From an uncultured Verrucomicrobiales bacterium (GTDB lineage: Bacteria > Verrucomicrobiota > Verrucomicrobiia > Verrucomicrobiales > DEV007): 64,000 nucleotides of DNA. The notes under the pieces were generated by a model. The model did not search any database and was not told the DNA's origin. It saw only the letters and a list, made by a program, of their open reading frames with translations. Shown here one piece after another: positions 26,296 through 34,850 of the stretch (position 1 is its first letter; every line of letters starts with the position of its first letter). The stretch spans positions 24,501-88,500 of the forward strand of contig CALAHF010000104.1 of NCBI GenBank assembly GCA_937891465.1, given 5' to 3'. Made by a program: the position numbers and the translations under genes.

Positions 26296-27174
26296 ATGGC
26301 ATCAGATAGTTTAGAAAAAGTGGGAGTCATTGGACTCGGAATCATCGGCAGTCGGGTAGCAGAGCGACTTCGCAGCAGCGATCGTCACGTCTATGTATGG
26401 AGCCGCTCTCCCAAGCCAGTACCCAATTTCCTAAGTTCGCCGGCGGAAATCACCCAGCTGGCGACAGTCATTCAAATTTTTGTCACCAATGGGGAAGCCC
26501 TTCTAGACGTGATCGGTCAACTTGATGGCCGATTAACGAAGAAACACGTCATCATCAATAATTCCACGGTTGATCCGGCGGCCGCCATCAAAGCAGGTGA
26601 ATTGGTGGAGGCTCAGGGCGCTTCCTATTTAGAAGCTCCGTTTACGGGGAGCAAAGAAGCATCGGAGAAGGGGGCACTGGTCTATTACATCGGCGGCAAT
26701 ACAAAAATCCTCGAACGTGTCCGTCCTTTGTTGGAAGTTACGGGGCGTGAGATCATTTACATCGGCAAGGTGGGTGACGCTTCCTTAATCAAAATCGCTA
26801 CCAACATGATTTCCGCCACGACCGTTCAGATTTTGAGCGAAGCGTATGCGTTGACGGTTTCAGCGGGCCTCAATCCTGACAAACTCATCGAAGCATTGGA
26901 GCATAATGGCTGTGCTTCACCACTTACCGGAATGAAACTCCCCGCGATCATCAATCGGGAATACGAACCTCATTTTGCGCTGAAGAATATGTTCAAGGAC
27001 GCTCAATTCGCTCTGAATTTGGCAAATGAATACAAAGTCGATCTCCCGGCCCTTTCGACCACTGCCAGTGTCATGTTCCGGACGATGCAGAAAGGACATG
27101 GCGAAGAAGATTATGCATCGCTCGCATCCAATTATCAGGAGCAACTCGTCGAGGTGGAATACAAGCCGGAATGA
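26296..27174 (+). CDS. 3-hydroxyisobutyrate dehydrogenase-like NAD(P) oxidoreductase
   Basis: A 292-residue protein starting MASDSLEKVGVIG; an earlier TTG would only add a basic leader. The Rossmann motif GLGIIGSRVAERL (about residues 11-24), the substrate-binding block LEAPFTGSKEASEKGAL (about 113-129) and the catalytic lysine in SLIKIATNM (about 170) show the beta-hydroxyacid dehydrogenase family, which includes glyoxylate/succinic semialdehyde reductases. The exact substrate is unknown. The stop overlaps the next start (ATGA). Confidence 0.85.
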   Translation: MASDSLEKVGVIGLGIIGSRVAERLRSSDRHVYVWSRSPKPVPNFLSSPAEITQLATVIQIFVTNGEALLDVIGQLDGRLTKKHVIINNSTVDPAAAIKAGELVEAQGASYLEAPFTGSKEASEKGALVYYIGGNTKILERVRPLLEVTGREIIYIGKVGDASLIKIATNMISATTVQILSEAYALTVSAGLNPDKLIEALEHNGCASPLTGMKLPAIINREYEPHFALKNMFKDAQFALNLANEYKVDLPALSTTASVMFRTMQKGHGEEDYASLASNYQEQLVEVEYKPE

Positions 27175-27977
27175 GCTGGATTGACCTTTCCGCGCGCACC
27201 AAACTGAAGTTGTCCGGCCCTGATCGCGTTCGATTCTTGAACGGACAGGTTTCCAATCAGATCGATCAGGATTTATCGGGGAAAGCCATTCCGGCCTGCG
27301 TTTGCAACCTGAAGGGCAAAATCGAAGCCCTGATTTGGATCACGGAAAAGGATGATGCCCTCTTTATCGATTGCGATGCGGAATTGCGCGAAGAGCTCTT
27401 CACCCGATTAGATCGCTATTTGATCGCGGATGATTGTGAACTCGAAGACATCACGGACGATTTCAAGCTCTTTCATGTCTTGGAAAAGTCAGCCGATGGC
27501 ATCGCTTCCGAGCGCCTGGGTGAACCGGGAAAAGATATTTGGATTTCTTCTTCAGATAAGAATTTCAAGCCTAAGGGCGATCAAATTGGGGCTGACGCAG
27601 TAGAATCGATGCGGATTCAGCGCGGAATTCCTAAATGGGGCCATGAACTTACCGGAGATGAATTGCCTGCGGAGATGGGCCTTGATAAAACGGCGGTGAA
27701 CTTTCACAAAGGTTGCTACCTCGGTCAGGAAATCATTTCCCGCATTGAGAGCGTTGGTCAGGTTAAGCGAACCCTCATTTGCCTGAAAGCCTCTGGTGAC
27801 ACGCCACCCATCGAAGTTGAGGAACCGGTAACCCTTGAAGGTAAAAAGATGGGGAAGATCACCTCCGCGATTCCTGAAGGTTCCGCTACCCTCGGCTTGG
27901 CGCTGGTAAAACGCTCGTTTACAGAAGCAGCTGATGCGGGTAGATTACCAAATGGTTGGGAGATTCAGGAATCCTGA
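27171..27977 (+). CDS. ygfZ: YgfZ/GcvT-like folate-binding protein
   Basis: A 268-residue protein of the YgfZ family (a GcvT paralogue that helps iron-sulfur cluster enzymes in other bacteria through folate). The diagnostic K-G-C-Y-x-G-Q-E motif is present as KGCYLGQE (about residues 179-186), and the N-terminus has GPDRVRFLNGQVSNQI typical of the fold. It is translationally coupled to the dehydrogenase by a 4-bp overlap. The partner protein it repairs here is unknown. Confidence 0.88.
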   Translation: MSWIDLSARTKLKLSGPDRVRFLNGQVSNQIDQDLSGKAIPACVCNLKGKIEALIWITEKDDALFIDCDAELREELFTRLDRYLIADDCELEDITDDFKLFHVLEKSADGIASERLGEPGKDIWISSSDKNFKPKGDQIGADAVESMRIQRGIPKWGHELTGDELPAEMGLDKTAVNFHKGCYLGQEIISRIESVGQVKRTLICLKASGDTPPIEVEEPVTLEGKKMGKITSAIPEGSATLGLALVKRSFTEAADAGRLPNGWEIQES

Positions 27978-28027
27978 ATCAATCAGCCGCGAAACATGGG
28001 ACCTGCCACAACCCCTTTTATAAAAAG

Positions 28028-28921
28028 ATGAAGACACGCAGGAATGGAATGCTCTCAGCACGCGGATGGTTCGCAGCCGCATGGATTTGTGGAGCCATGG
28101 TTTCAACGCTCGAAGCCGCCCCACTGACCAGTCAGGTTGAGATGGTCGTAACCTTTAAAGGCAAAGACCAGTCCATCGTGGTTGAATTGGACGAGGTGAA
28201 CGCCCCCCAAACCTCTCAAAATTTCCGCAAACTCTGCAATAACGGCTTTTATAACGGGACGATTTTTCACCGCGTTATTCCGGGTTACATCGTTCAGGCA
28301 GGAGACCCCCTTTCTAAAGAGCCACTCAAACGGGGAATGTGGGGAACCGGTGGGCCGGGCTACACCCTTCCGGCTGAATTAGGGAAACCTCACCTAAAAG
28401 GGTCTTTGGCAATGGCCCGTCTCAGCGACGCAGTAAATCCAGCCAAAGAATCCAGTGGAAGCCAGTTTTACGTGGCATTGGATAAAATTGAGTCCCTCGA
28501 TGGCGAATACACGGTTTTTGGCAATGTTGTTTCGGGCCTCGAAACACTTGTCGAAATCGGCAATGCGGCGGCCGACAAAAGCAATGTTCCCGTTGATCGA
28601 ATTTTAATCAAAAGCGCGCGAGTGCTTGGGGAAGCTCCAGCAGTCGTTCCCGCGCCAGCCCCGGTTCCTAAGCCCTTGCCTGCTCCGATCACAAAAGTGG
28701 ACACTCCAGCTCCCGCGCCACCGATCCAAAAACCAGCAGCGCCAGCTCCTTCGGAGGGCATTCGCGATATCACACCTCCTTCAAAACCCTCAGAAACTGG
28801 TAATCCTGCACAGCCCGTTGCAGAAAATTGGCCCAAAACTGACGCTCCGGCCAACAAACCAGCATCAAAACCGAAGAAAAGAGAGGGACCCTTCACCAAA
28901 TTCATGAAGCGAATTTGGTAA
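28028..28921 (+). CDS. Exported cyclophilin-type peptidyl-prolyl isomerase
   Basis: A 297-residue protein starting MKTRRNGMLSARG. A signal peptide ends near residue 36 (STLEAAP). The cyclophilin domain (about 37-205) shows FHRVIPGYIVQAGDP, GSLAMARL, SQFYVALDK and YTVFGNVVSGLE; it speeds prolyl bond isomerisation of folding proteins, probably in the periplasm. A Pro/Ala-rich tail of about 85 residues and a basic end (FTKFMKRIW) follow; such tails may tether the domain to membrane or wall. The start overlaps no gene but follows ygfZ closely. Confidence 0.85.
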   Translation: MKTRRNGMLSARGWFAAAWICGAMVSTLEAAPLTSQVEMVVTFKGKDQSIVVELDEVNAPQTSQNFRKLCNNGFYNGTIFHRVIPGYIVQAGDPLSKEPLKRGMWGTGGPGYTLPAELGKPHLKGSLAMARLSDAVNPAKESSGSQFYVALDKIESLDGEYTVFGNVVSGLETLVEIGNAAADKSNVPVDRILIKSARVLGEAPAVVPAPAPVPKPLPAPITKVDTPAPAPPIQKPAAPAPSEGIRDITPPSKPSETGNPAQPVAENWPKTDAPANKPASKPKKREGPFTKFMKRIW

Positions 28922-28993
28922 GCCTCGCCTCGATTACAGCGGCTTACAGTCGTCATCGCGTGACTCAACTCTGAGCGTTTCTGCGAAAAGAAC

Positions 28994-29021
28994 TTGCGCT
29001 TAGTGACACATTCGTTATAAA
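28994..29021 (+). promoter_or_regulatory. Promoter candidate for the first porin-like gene
   Basis: TTGCGC, 16 bases, TATAAA, about 160 bp before the ATG of the porin-like gene. The long leader could carry regulatory structure. Weak call from consensus only. Confidence 0.3.
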
Positions 29022-29181
29022 AAGAAAGCGTTTCACCCTCAACTGCTTGCGCACCAAACTGTTCGATCAAAGTTCCGATCGCAATGGAGGTGACTTGTCA
29101 TACGAGTTCCGTCTTTCTGGCGGATTGGTGAAGGGCTAAAAACCAAGACCACAAAACTCAATACCAAGGGAAAGTTCTACT

Positions 29182-29910
29182 ATGAAACTGAAAGCATTTA
29201 TTGCAATTACCGGGGCATTCGCGATAACATTCGCCAATGCCGGAGACGCCAAAGCACCAATCGTTATCGAAGACGATCTCGGAGCTACAATCAGCACAGG
29301 TTACGATACCAGCTACATTTTCCGGGGTGAAATCCGCGGCGACAACGCTATCTCGACAGGCCTCGACTACACGCTTACTGCACTTCCAGTGGACGTTGAC
29401 CTCGGCGTTTTCTACGTAAACCCAACTGACAGCCGCAATCAGGGCAACGACGACGAACTCCACATCAGCGCTGCTGTTGCGGGTCCTTCATTCGCTGGAT
29501 TTGATACAGCTGTTAGCGTAACTGCCTTCCTCTACCCTGAGTCAGGCAGCGATGAGACATACGAAGTTGCACTCGGCGTTAGCCGCAGCCTCGGAATCGT
29601 TGACATCTACGCGTCGGTTCACTACGACTTCGAAATCGAAGGCTGGTATGCTGAAGCAGGTGCTGAAAAAGCATTTGGTATCTCTGACAACATGGATCTC
29701 GTGATCGCCTCTGGTGTTTCTTACCAGGATGGCTACCACGCTTCGGGTTCTGACTTCAATCACTTTTACGTTAGCGCATCGCTTCCGATCTCACTTCGGA
29801 GCAACGTTACTTTGACGCCATATGTTGCCGGCCTCGTCGCTCTTGACGCACTTGAAAATGCACAGGACGACGAAGTTCACGGTGGTGTAAGCATCAGCGT
29901 AAATTTCTAA
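29182..29910 (+). CDS. TorF-like outer-membrane barrel, copy 1
   Basis: A 242-residue protein with signal peptide (about 1-20, FANAGD). The mature barrel has alternating strands such as GATISTGYDTSYIFRGE and ends in GGVSISVNF with a terminal phenylalanine, as expected for outer-membrane barrels. The pattern matches the TorF putative porin family. It is a paralogue of the next gene (same length, same opening KAPIVxEE/DxLGATISTGY, same ending). Codon use looks strongly biased, with many GTT, GCT and CTC, suggesting high expression. Confidence 0.8.
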   Translation: MKLKAFIAITGAFAITFANAGDAKAPIVIEDDLGATISTGYDTSYIFRGEIRGDNAISTGLDYTLTALPVDVDLGVFYVNPTDSRNQGNDDELHISAAVAGPSFAGFDTAVSVTAFLYPESGSDETYEVALGVSRSLGIVDIYASVHYDFEIEGWYAEAGAEKAFGISDNMDLVIASGVSYQDGYHASGSDFNHFYVSASLPISLRSNVTLTPYVAGLVALDALENAQDDEVHGGVSISVNF

Positions 29911-29961
29911 TCGGATTTCTTCCGACGTAAGTAACTAATTTACAATACCTTGGTTTTAAAA

Positions 29962-29996
29962 GTGCCTCTCGGATTCGTCCGAGGGGCATTTTTTTG
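29962..29996 (+). terminator. Rho-independent terminator after porin-like gene 1
   Basis: GTGCCTCTCGG, loop ATTCGT, CCGAGGGGCAT followed by seven T. A strong GC stem ahead of a T run, 52 bp after the stop. Confidence 0.9.
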
Positions 29997-30148
29997 TTGT
30001 TTTTTTCTAAGGATTCGTGAAGCTATGCGTTCCGCGGGGTTGGCATTGTCAGAAAAATTCAACACTTGGCATGGCGTTAACCCAACGGAGAGAACCTGAC
30101 TTCGGTCGGATTTGACATCAACAAAACTAAAAACCAAGGTATAACTAA

Positions 30149-30874
30149 ATGAAAATTAAAGCACTTGTTGCAGCAATCGGAGCCTTTGCGGTAGTCGCAA
30201 ACGCTGGAGATCATGTTGACGCAAAAGCACCAATCGTGGCTGAAGAGTCACTCGGTGCTACGATCAGCACAGGATACATGACCAACTACCTTTTCTACGG
30301 GGTAGATTTCGGCGAAAACGCGATTTGGACTGGGATTGATTACACAATCACAGAACTTCCAATTCCTGTTAGCGTTGGCGTATGGTACATTAACCCAACT
30401 TCTGGTTCACAGAACGACGAGCTTGACCTCTATGCGAGCGTTGCTGGTCCTTCTATCGCTGGATTCGATACCTCAATCACAGCTACTGCCTTCCTCTACC
30501 CAGAGCTCGGCAGTGGAGAAACTTATGAAATCGCAGCGGGTGTTACTCGTAGCCTCGGCATCGTAGACATGAGCGCTTCTGCTCACTATGACTTAGAGCT
30601 GGAAGCATGGTATTTCGACACTGGTGTTGAGAAGTCATTCGGCATCTCTGACAACACCGATCTCGTAATCAGCGCTGGCGTTGGCTACTCAATTGATTAT
30701 TTCTCACAGGGTGGTGGCTTAAACCACGCTTACGTTCAGGCTTCGTTGCCAATCGCTCTAAGCAGCAACGTAACGCTCTCTCCTTACATTGGTGGTCTCT
30801 TCGCTCTCGACGCGATTGATTCTATCCAAGACGACATCGTTCACGGTGGTGTTTCTCTTAGCGTTGAATTCTAA
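30149..30874 (+). CDS. TorF-like outer-membrane barrel, copy 2
   Basis: A 241-residue paralogue of the preceding barrel gene. Conserved are the signal peptide, KAPIVAEESLGATISTGYMTNYLF, the EAWYFDTGVEKSFGISDNTDLV strand pair and the terminal SVEF. The leader before the ATG shares AAAAACCAAG with copy 1, so the duplication included regulatory DNA. Outer-membrane channel or structural porin; substrate unknown. It has its own terminator and is followed by priA. Confidence 0.8.
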   Translation: MKIKALVAAIGAFAVVANAGDHVDAKAPIVAEESLGATISTGYMTNYLFYGVDFGENAIWTGIDYTITELPIPVSVGVWYINPTSGSQNDELDLYASVAGPSIAGFDTSITATAFLYPELGSGETYEIAAGVTRSLGIVDMSASAHYDLELEAWYFDTGVEKSFGISDNTDLVISAGVGYSIDYFSQGGGLNHAYVQASLPIALSSNVTLSPYIGGLFALDAIDSIQDDIVHGGVSLSVEF

Positions 30875-30904
30875 TTCTTCGCTTCGATAGAAGCTTATTA
30901 CTTT

Positions 30905-30938
30905 AAAAACGTCCTTCGGTTCGCCGATGGGCGTTTTT
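30905..30938 (+). terminator. Rho-independent terminator after porin-like gene 2
   Basis: AACGTCCTTCGG, TTCG loop, CCGATGGGCGTT with a T run behind it. It separates the porin transcript from priA, whose start lies 47 bp downstream. Confidence 0.85.
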
Positions 30939-30984
30939 TTGTGTTCCGCTTGAAACGGACCGTATTCCATGGGATCAACAGTAC

Positions 30985-33243
30985 ATGCCACTTATCCCGG
31001 TTGCGGCGGTTCTTATCGATGGAGCATCTGACGATCTCCACTTCAGCTACGCGATTCCAGACAATCTCTTTGGAATGGTCGCGGCGGGATGTCGTGTGTC
31101 TATTCCTCTGCGTAATCGAACTGCTTTCGGGACGGTGCTTCACGTCACTGAAGTCGACACTGACGCCACCAAGTATGCGCTGAAGCCCATCACCAGCCTG
31201 CTCGATGACAAACCGATTCTCACCGAGCCGTTGATGAAACTGGCTCACTGGATGTCGGATTATTATCTGGCACCGGTTGAATCTGCCTTTCGCGCAATGA
31301 TACCTCAGGCTGTGCGCTCGCCCGAGTCGGCCGAGAAAACTCGCAAAGTGGTTCGGCTAAAGAGTGAAAACATCGACAGCGAAACCATCGAGAAACTCGG
31401 CAAACGCGCTAAGAAACAGGTCAAAGCCCTCGAATTGCTCAAGGATGCGCCTGAAAACACCATCTCACTGCAGGATTTTTCTGCGAAACATCGGATCGCC
31501 CGTCCATCGATTACCGCTCTCGAGAAACTCGACCTCGTTGAAGTGATCGATGAAACCGTTCAGCGGGATCCTTTTGCAGGCCAAACGTTTGTCGAGTCCG
31601 CTCCCTTAACTCTGAACCCCGAACAAGTCGTCGCGCTGGATGCGGTCGTTCAGGCTTGTGAACTAAACCGGGAAAAACCCGCCAAACCGATTCTGCTCCA
31701 CGGCGTCACCGGAAGCGGAAAGACCGAAGTCTACCTTCAAGCGATTCAGCACTGCCTCGACCAAGGAAGGGGCGCCATCGTTCTCGTTCCCGAAATTTCT
31801 CTCACTCCACAGACCGCCGATCGTTTTAAAACCCGTTTTGCGAAAATACAGGATCAAGTCGCCGTCCTTCACAGCAACCTTTCCGCCGGCGAACGTCATG
31901 ACGAATGGAAGAAAGTGCTCAACCGGCAGGCCAAGATCGTTATTGGCGCCCGCAGCGCTGTATTTGCTCCAATCGAAAATCTCGGACTGATCGTTGTCGA
32001 TGAGGAGCACGAAAATTCCTACAAACAGGAAACCGTTCCCCGCTATCAAGCCCGCGACCTCGCCGTCGTGCGCGGCCACCTCGAAAATTGTGCGGTCCTG
32101 TTGGGAAGTGCCACGCCATCGCTCGAATCATGGAAAAATTGCGACGTCGGAAAATATGATCTCGTTCAGATGAAAAAACGAGTCGATGACCGGGGATTAC
32201 CGCTCGTCCGCGTCATCGACATGCGCCTCGAAGCGCTCAAACAAAAGGGCCAAATCCCAATTTTATCCTCCAAACTCCGGCTCGCGGTCGAAAAGCGACT
32301 CGAACAAGGCGAGCAAACCATTCTCTTTTTGAATCGTCGTGGTTTTGCCCGCTCCATCATGTGCCCGGAATGCGGCTACGTCGCCGAGTGCAAGCACTGC
32401 AGCCTGACGTTGACCGTTCACCGCGAGGAAGATCGCCTCATGTGCCACATGTGTGGCTACTCCCAACTGCCGCCGCGCCAGTGTCCCGAGTGCAAATCAA
32501 AAGCCATCGTCAACGCCGGCTATGGCACGGAACGCGCCGAAGAAACCATTCGGAGGGTCTTCTCCACCGCAAGAGTTGCCCGCGTCGATACCGATTCGAT
32601 GCGTAAGAAAAATCAGCTCCGCGATACCCTGGCTCAATTCAAAGCCAAAAAGATCGACATTCTTCTCGGAACGCAAATGATCGCCAAAGGGCTTCACTTT
32701 CCCAACGTGACGCTCGTGGGGATTTTGAATTCCGACGTCGGCCTTCACATTCCCGATTTCCGCGCCGGAGAACGCACCTTTCAGCTGATCACACAAGTTG
32801 CTGGTCGAGCTGGGCGAGGCGATATCGCCGGCGAAGTCGTCGTTCAAACCTACACGCCGCATCACTCAGCGATTCAGTTCGGCCGCCATCACGATTTCGA
32901 AGGATTTGCCGACGAAGAAATTCAAATGCGAAAGCAGTTTCATCACCCACCCTATTTTCACCTCGCGATCATCACAGTTCGGTCAACCCACCAGCAGCGC
33001 GCCGAATTTTCCCTGCAAACGCTTCATACGCGACTGAAACGGAATCTCCCTGATGACATTGGCATGACCGAGCCGCTGCCGTCACCACTGATTCGTTCCC
33101 ACGACCAATGGCGGTTTCAGATCATGCTGAAATCCGTGAATCCCCGCAGCATCGCTGGCCACATTCGATCGATCATCAAAGACCTCACTTTTCCTGACGA
33201 TGTGATTGTCACCGTGGACATGGACCCGCATAATTTAAGTTAA
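30985..33243 (+). CDS. priA: Primosomal protein N' (replication restart helicase)
   Basis: A 752-residue helicase (E. coli PriA 732). The N-terminal DNA-binding domain has SVSIPLRN-like AAGCRVSIPL; Walker A is GVTGSGKTEVYLQAI (about 237-251), Walker B DEEH (about 339), and two zinc modules follow (CPECGYVAECKHC; CHMCGYSQLPPRQCPEC). RAGRGD lies in helicase motif VI. All catalytic and zinc residues are intact. PriA reloads replisomes at stalled forks. A structured element lies right behind the stop (33252-33322). Confidence 0.96.
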   Translation: MPLIPVAAVLIDGASDDLHFSYAIPDNLFGMVAAGCRVSIPLRNRTAFGTVLHVTEVDTDATKYALKPITSLLDDKPILTEPLMKLAHWMSDYYLAPVESAFRAMIPQAVRSPESAEKTRKVVRLKSENIDSETIEKLGKRAKKQVKALELLKDAPENTISLQDFSAKHRIARPSITALEKLDLVEVIDETVQRDPFAGQTFVESAPLTLNPEQVVALDAVVQACELNREKPAKPILLHGVTGSGKTEVYLQAIQHCLDQGRGAIVLVPEISLTPQTADRFKTRFAKIQDQVAVLHSNLSAGERHDEWKKVLNRQAKIVIGARSAVFAPIENLGLIVVDEEHENSYKQETVPRYQARDLAVVRGHLENCAVLLGSATPSLESWKNCDVGKYDLVQMKKRVDDRGLPLVRVIDMRLEALKQKGQIPILSSKLRLAVEKRLEQGEQTILFLNRRGFARSIMCPECGYVAECKHCSLTLTVHREEDRLMCHMCGYSQLPPRQCPECKSKAIVNAGYGTERAEETIRRVFSTARVARVDTDSMRKKNQLRDTLAQFKAKKIDILLGTQMIAKGLHFPNVTLVGILNSDVGLHIPDFRAGERTFQLITQVAGRAGRGDIAGEVVVQTYTPHHSAIQFGRHHDFEGFADEEIQMRKQFHHPPYFHLAIITVRSTHQQRAEFSLQTLHTRLKRNLPDDIGMTEPLPSPLIRSHDQWRFQIMLKSVNPRSIAGHIRSIIKDLTFPDDVIVTVDMDPHNLS

Positions 33244-33251
33244 TTCGAACC

Positions 33252-33322
33252 ATCAGGGCGACAAGCTGGCTTGCCAGCGGTCTGAGGATTCCGCGACAGT
33301 GGAACCGAAAGACAGCCCTGAT
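33252..33322 (+). other. Possible structured RNA element (three-way junction) behind priA
   Basis: An outer stem ATCAGGGC/GCCCTGAT encloses two inner stems: GAC-GCTGGC with GCCAGC-GTC (two-base loop), and GGATTCC with GGAACC. Together they can form a compact three-way junction of 71 nt. No poly-T follows, so it is not a standard terminator. It could be a processing site, a small RNA or a non-autonomous repeat; only comparison can tell. Confidence 0.4.
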
Positions 33323-33327
33323 AGGAA

Positions 33328-33369
33328 AAAACAGTATACGTTCAACGAACGCACCTTGTTGGATCGTAA
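33328..33369. repeat. AACAGGGT repeat, copy 5
   Basis: ACAGTATACGTTCAACGAACGCACCTTGTTGGATCGTAA aligns in two arms with the other copies, in the priA-SDR gap just before the SDR start. Confidence 0.55.
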
Positions 33370-33384
33370 AAACTTATTCTTAAA

Positions 33385-34173
33385 ATGGACCTAGGACTCA
33401 AAGATAAATCTGTTCTCGTAATGGCTTCCAGTGGAGGAATCGGCCGCGGAGTTGCGACTGAATTCGCCCGCGAAGGCGCCAACGTCATGCTGTTCGCAAG
33501 ATCGGCTGACAAACTTGCTGCCACCGCCGCGGCGATCGGCGAAGAAACTGGAAAGACTCCGCTGTGGACGGCAGGCGACATGAAAAATGCTAAGGACGTT
33601 TCTGCCGTGGTTCAAAAAACCGCCTCTGAATTTGGTGGCATCTGGGCGCTTTTCAACAATACGGGCGGGCCGCCTCCGGGGCAATTTGAGTCCTTTGATG
33701 ACGAAGCCTGGCAATCCGCGTTCGAATTAACGACCCTCGGCTATGTTCGTGCGATTCGCGCGTGCTTTCCCCACATGAAAAACGCCGGCGGTGGCCGAAT
33801 TGTCAGCAACACCTCGGTTTCAACGAAAGAAGCGATCGATGGGTTACTTCTCTCGAACGTCTTCCGCTCGGGTTTGGTGGGATTGGGCAAAACACTCGCT
33901 CGCGAGCTTGGACCGGATGGAATTCTTGTGAACACAGTTGGGCCTGGGCGAATTGATACCGACCGTATCGAACAGCTCGATACGATTTGGGCTGGGCAAA
34001 AAGGAATTTCGGTCGAAGAACAGCGCAAGGATTCTCAGGCGTCGATCCCGCTTCGCAGCTACGGGGAACCGGCCGATTTCGGGCGTGTCGTTGCGTTTCT
34101 TTCCTCCACCGCCAACGCCTACGTGACCGGCCAAAATATTTTGATCGATGGCGGAATGGTTCCCGCTTACTGA
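33385..34173 (+). CDS. Short-chain dehydrogenase-like protein lacking the YxxxK motif
   Basis: A 262-residue Rossmann-fold protein. The nucleotide site SSGGIGRGVATEFAREG (about 13-29) and NTGGPP loop are present. The catalytic region reads VSNTSVSTKEAIDGLLLSNVFRSGLVG (about 140-166): the expected Tyr-x-x-x-Lys is absent and replaced by L-S-N-V-F-R. A known SDR branch carries this change, and its members may use other residues or lack reductase activity. The downstream rdgB starts 6 bp later, so they are co-transcribed. Confidence 0.85.
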   Translation: MDLGLKDKSVLVMASSGGIGRGVATEFAREGANVMLFARSADKLAATAAAIGEETGKTPLWTAGDMKNAKDVSAVVQKTASEFGGIWALFNNTGGPPPGQFESFDDEAWQSAFELTTLGYVRAIRACFPHMKNAGGGRIVSNTSVSTKEAIDGLLLSNVFRSGLVGLGKTLARELGPDGILVNTVGPGRIDTDRIEQLDTIWAGQKGISVEEQRKDSQASIPLRSYGEPADFGRVVAFLSSTANAYVTGQNILIDGGMVPAY

Positions 34174-34179
34174 TTTTCC

Positions 34180-34773
34180 ATGAACGAAAAAACGCTGGTC
34201 ATCGCGACCCACAACGCTCATAAAACCGAAGAAATTCGTGAGATTCTCGGGAATTTTTTCGATGAAATTAAGGACCTGTCGGCTTTCCCCGAAATCCCTG
34301 AAGCCGACGAAACCGGCACGACGTTTTCCGCAAACGCAGCGATCAAAGCGTTGGGAGCCAGCTCGATTTTACCAACCGCGCTTGTTCTAGCTGACGACTC
34401 TGGACTCGAAGTCGATGCGCTGGATGGCGCCCCGGGAGTTTACTCAGCACGATTTTCCGGCGAAAACGCCACAGATAAATCGAATCGCGATAAATTGATG
34501 ACTGATCTCGGCGACGGCGAAAATCGCACCGCTCGATTTCGTTGCGTGCTGTCACTCGCTCGCGGTGGAGTGGTCATTGAGGAATTCGACGGCGCGGTTG
34601 AAGGAACGATCGCGACTAAAGAACTCGGCAGTGGCGGATTCGGTTACGATTCTCTTTTCATTCCAGAAGGGCATTCCGAATCTTTTGGCCAACTTCCGGC
34701 GGAAACCAAAAACGGAATGAGCCATCGCGGGAACGCGCTTGAAAAACTCAAAGCCTGGCTCAAAGCCCATTGA
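34180..34773 (+). CDS. rdgB: RdgB/HAM1 non-canonical purine NTP pyrophosphatase
   Basis: A 197-residue protein that hydrolyses ITP, dITP and XTP to clean the nucleotide pool. Diagnostic: ATHNAHKTEEIREIL at the start (substrate loop), LADDSGLEVDALDGAPGVYSARFSG (about 68-92), DSLFIPEGH and C-terminal SHRGNALEKL. Length and motifs fit exactly. A hairpin terminator follows the stop by about 18 bp. Confidence 0.93.
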   Translation: MNEKTLVIATHNAHKTEEIREILGNFFDEIKDLSAFPEIPEADETGTTFSANAAIKALGASSILPTALVLADDSGLEVDALDGAPGVYSARFSGENATDKSNRDKLMTDLGDGENRTARFRCVLSLARGGVVIEEFDGAVEGTIATKELGSGGFGYDSLFIPEGHSESFGQLPAETKNGMSHRGNALEKLKAWLKAH

Positions 34774-34788
34774 TTATTTGTGGAAACA

Positions 34789-34826
34789 AAAAAGCCCCGC
34801 CGAATTGAATCCGACAGGGCTTTAAA
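34789..34826. terminator. Bidirectional terminator between rdgB and the selenoprotein candidate
   Basis: AAAAAAGCCC, 18 bases, GGGCTTTAAAG. A-run on one side and T-run on the other let it serve both convergent genes. Confidence 0.75.
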
Positions 34827-34850
34827 GATTTTTGAACCAGTTTTTTAAGA

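Noticed and set aside
28468..29070. Long open frame antisense to the cyclophilin gene
   Set aside because: It mirrors the Pro/Ala-rich coding tail on the other strand and shows no family features.
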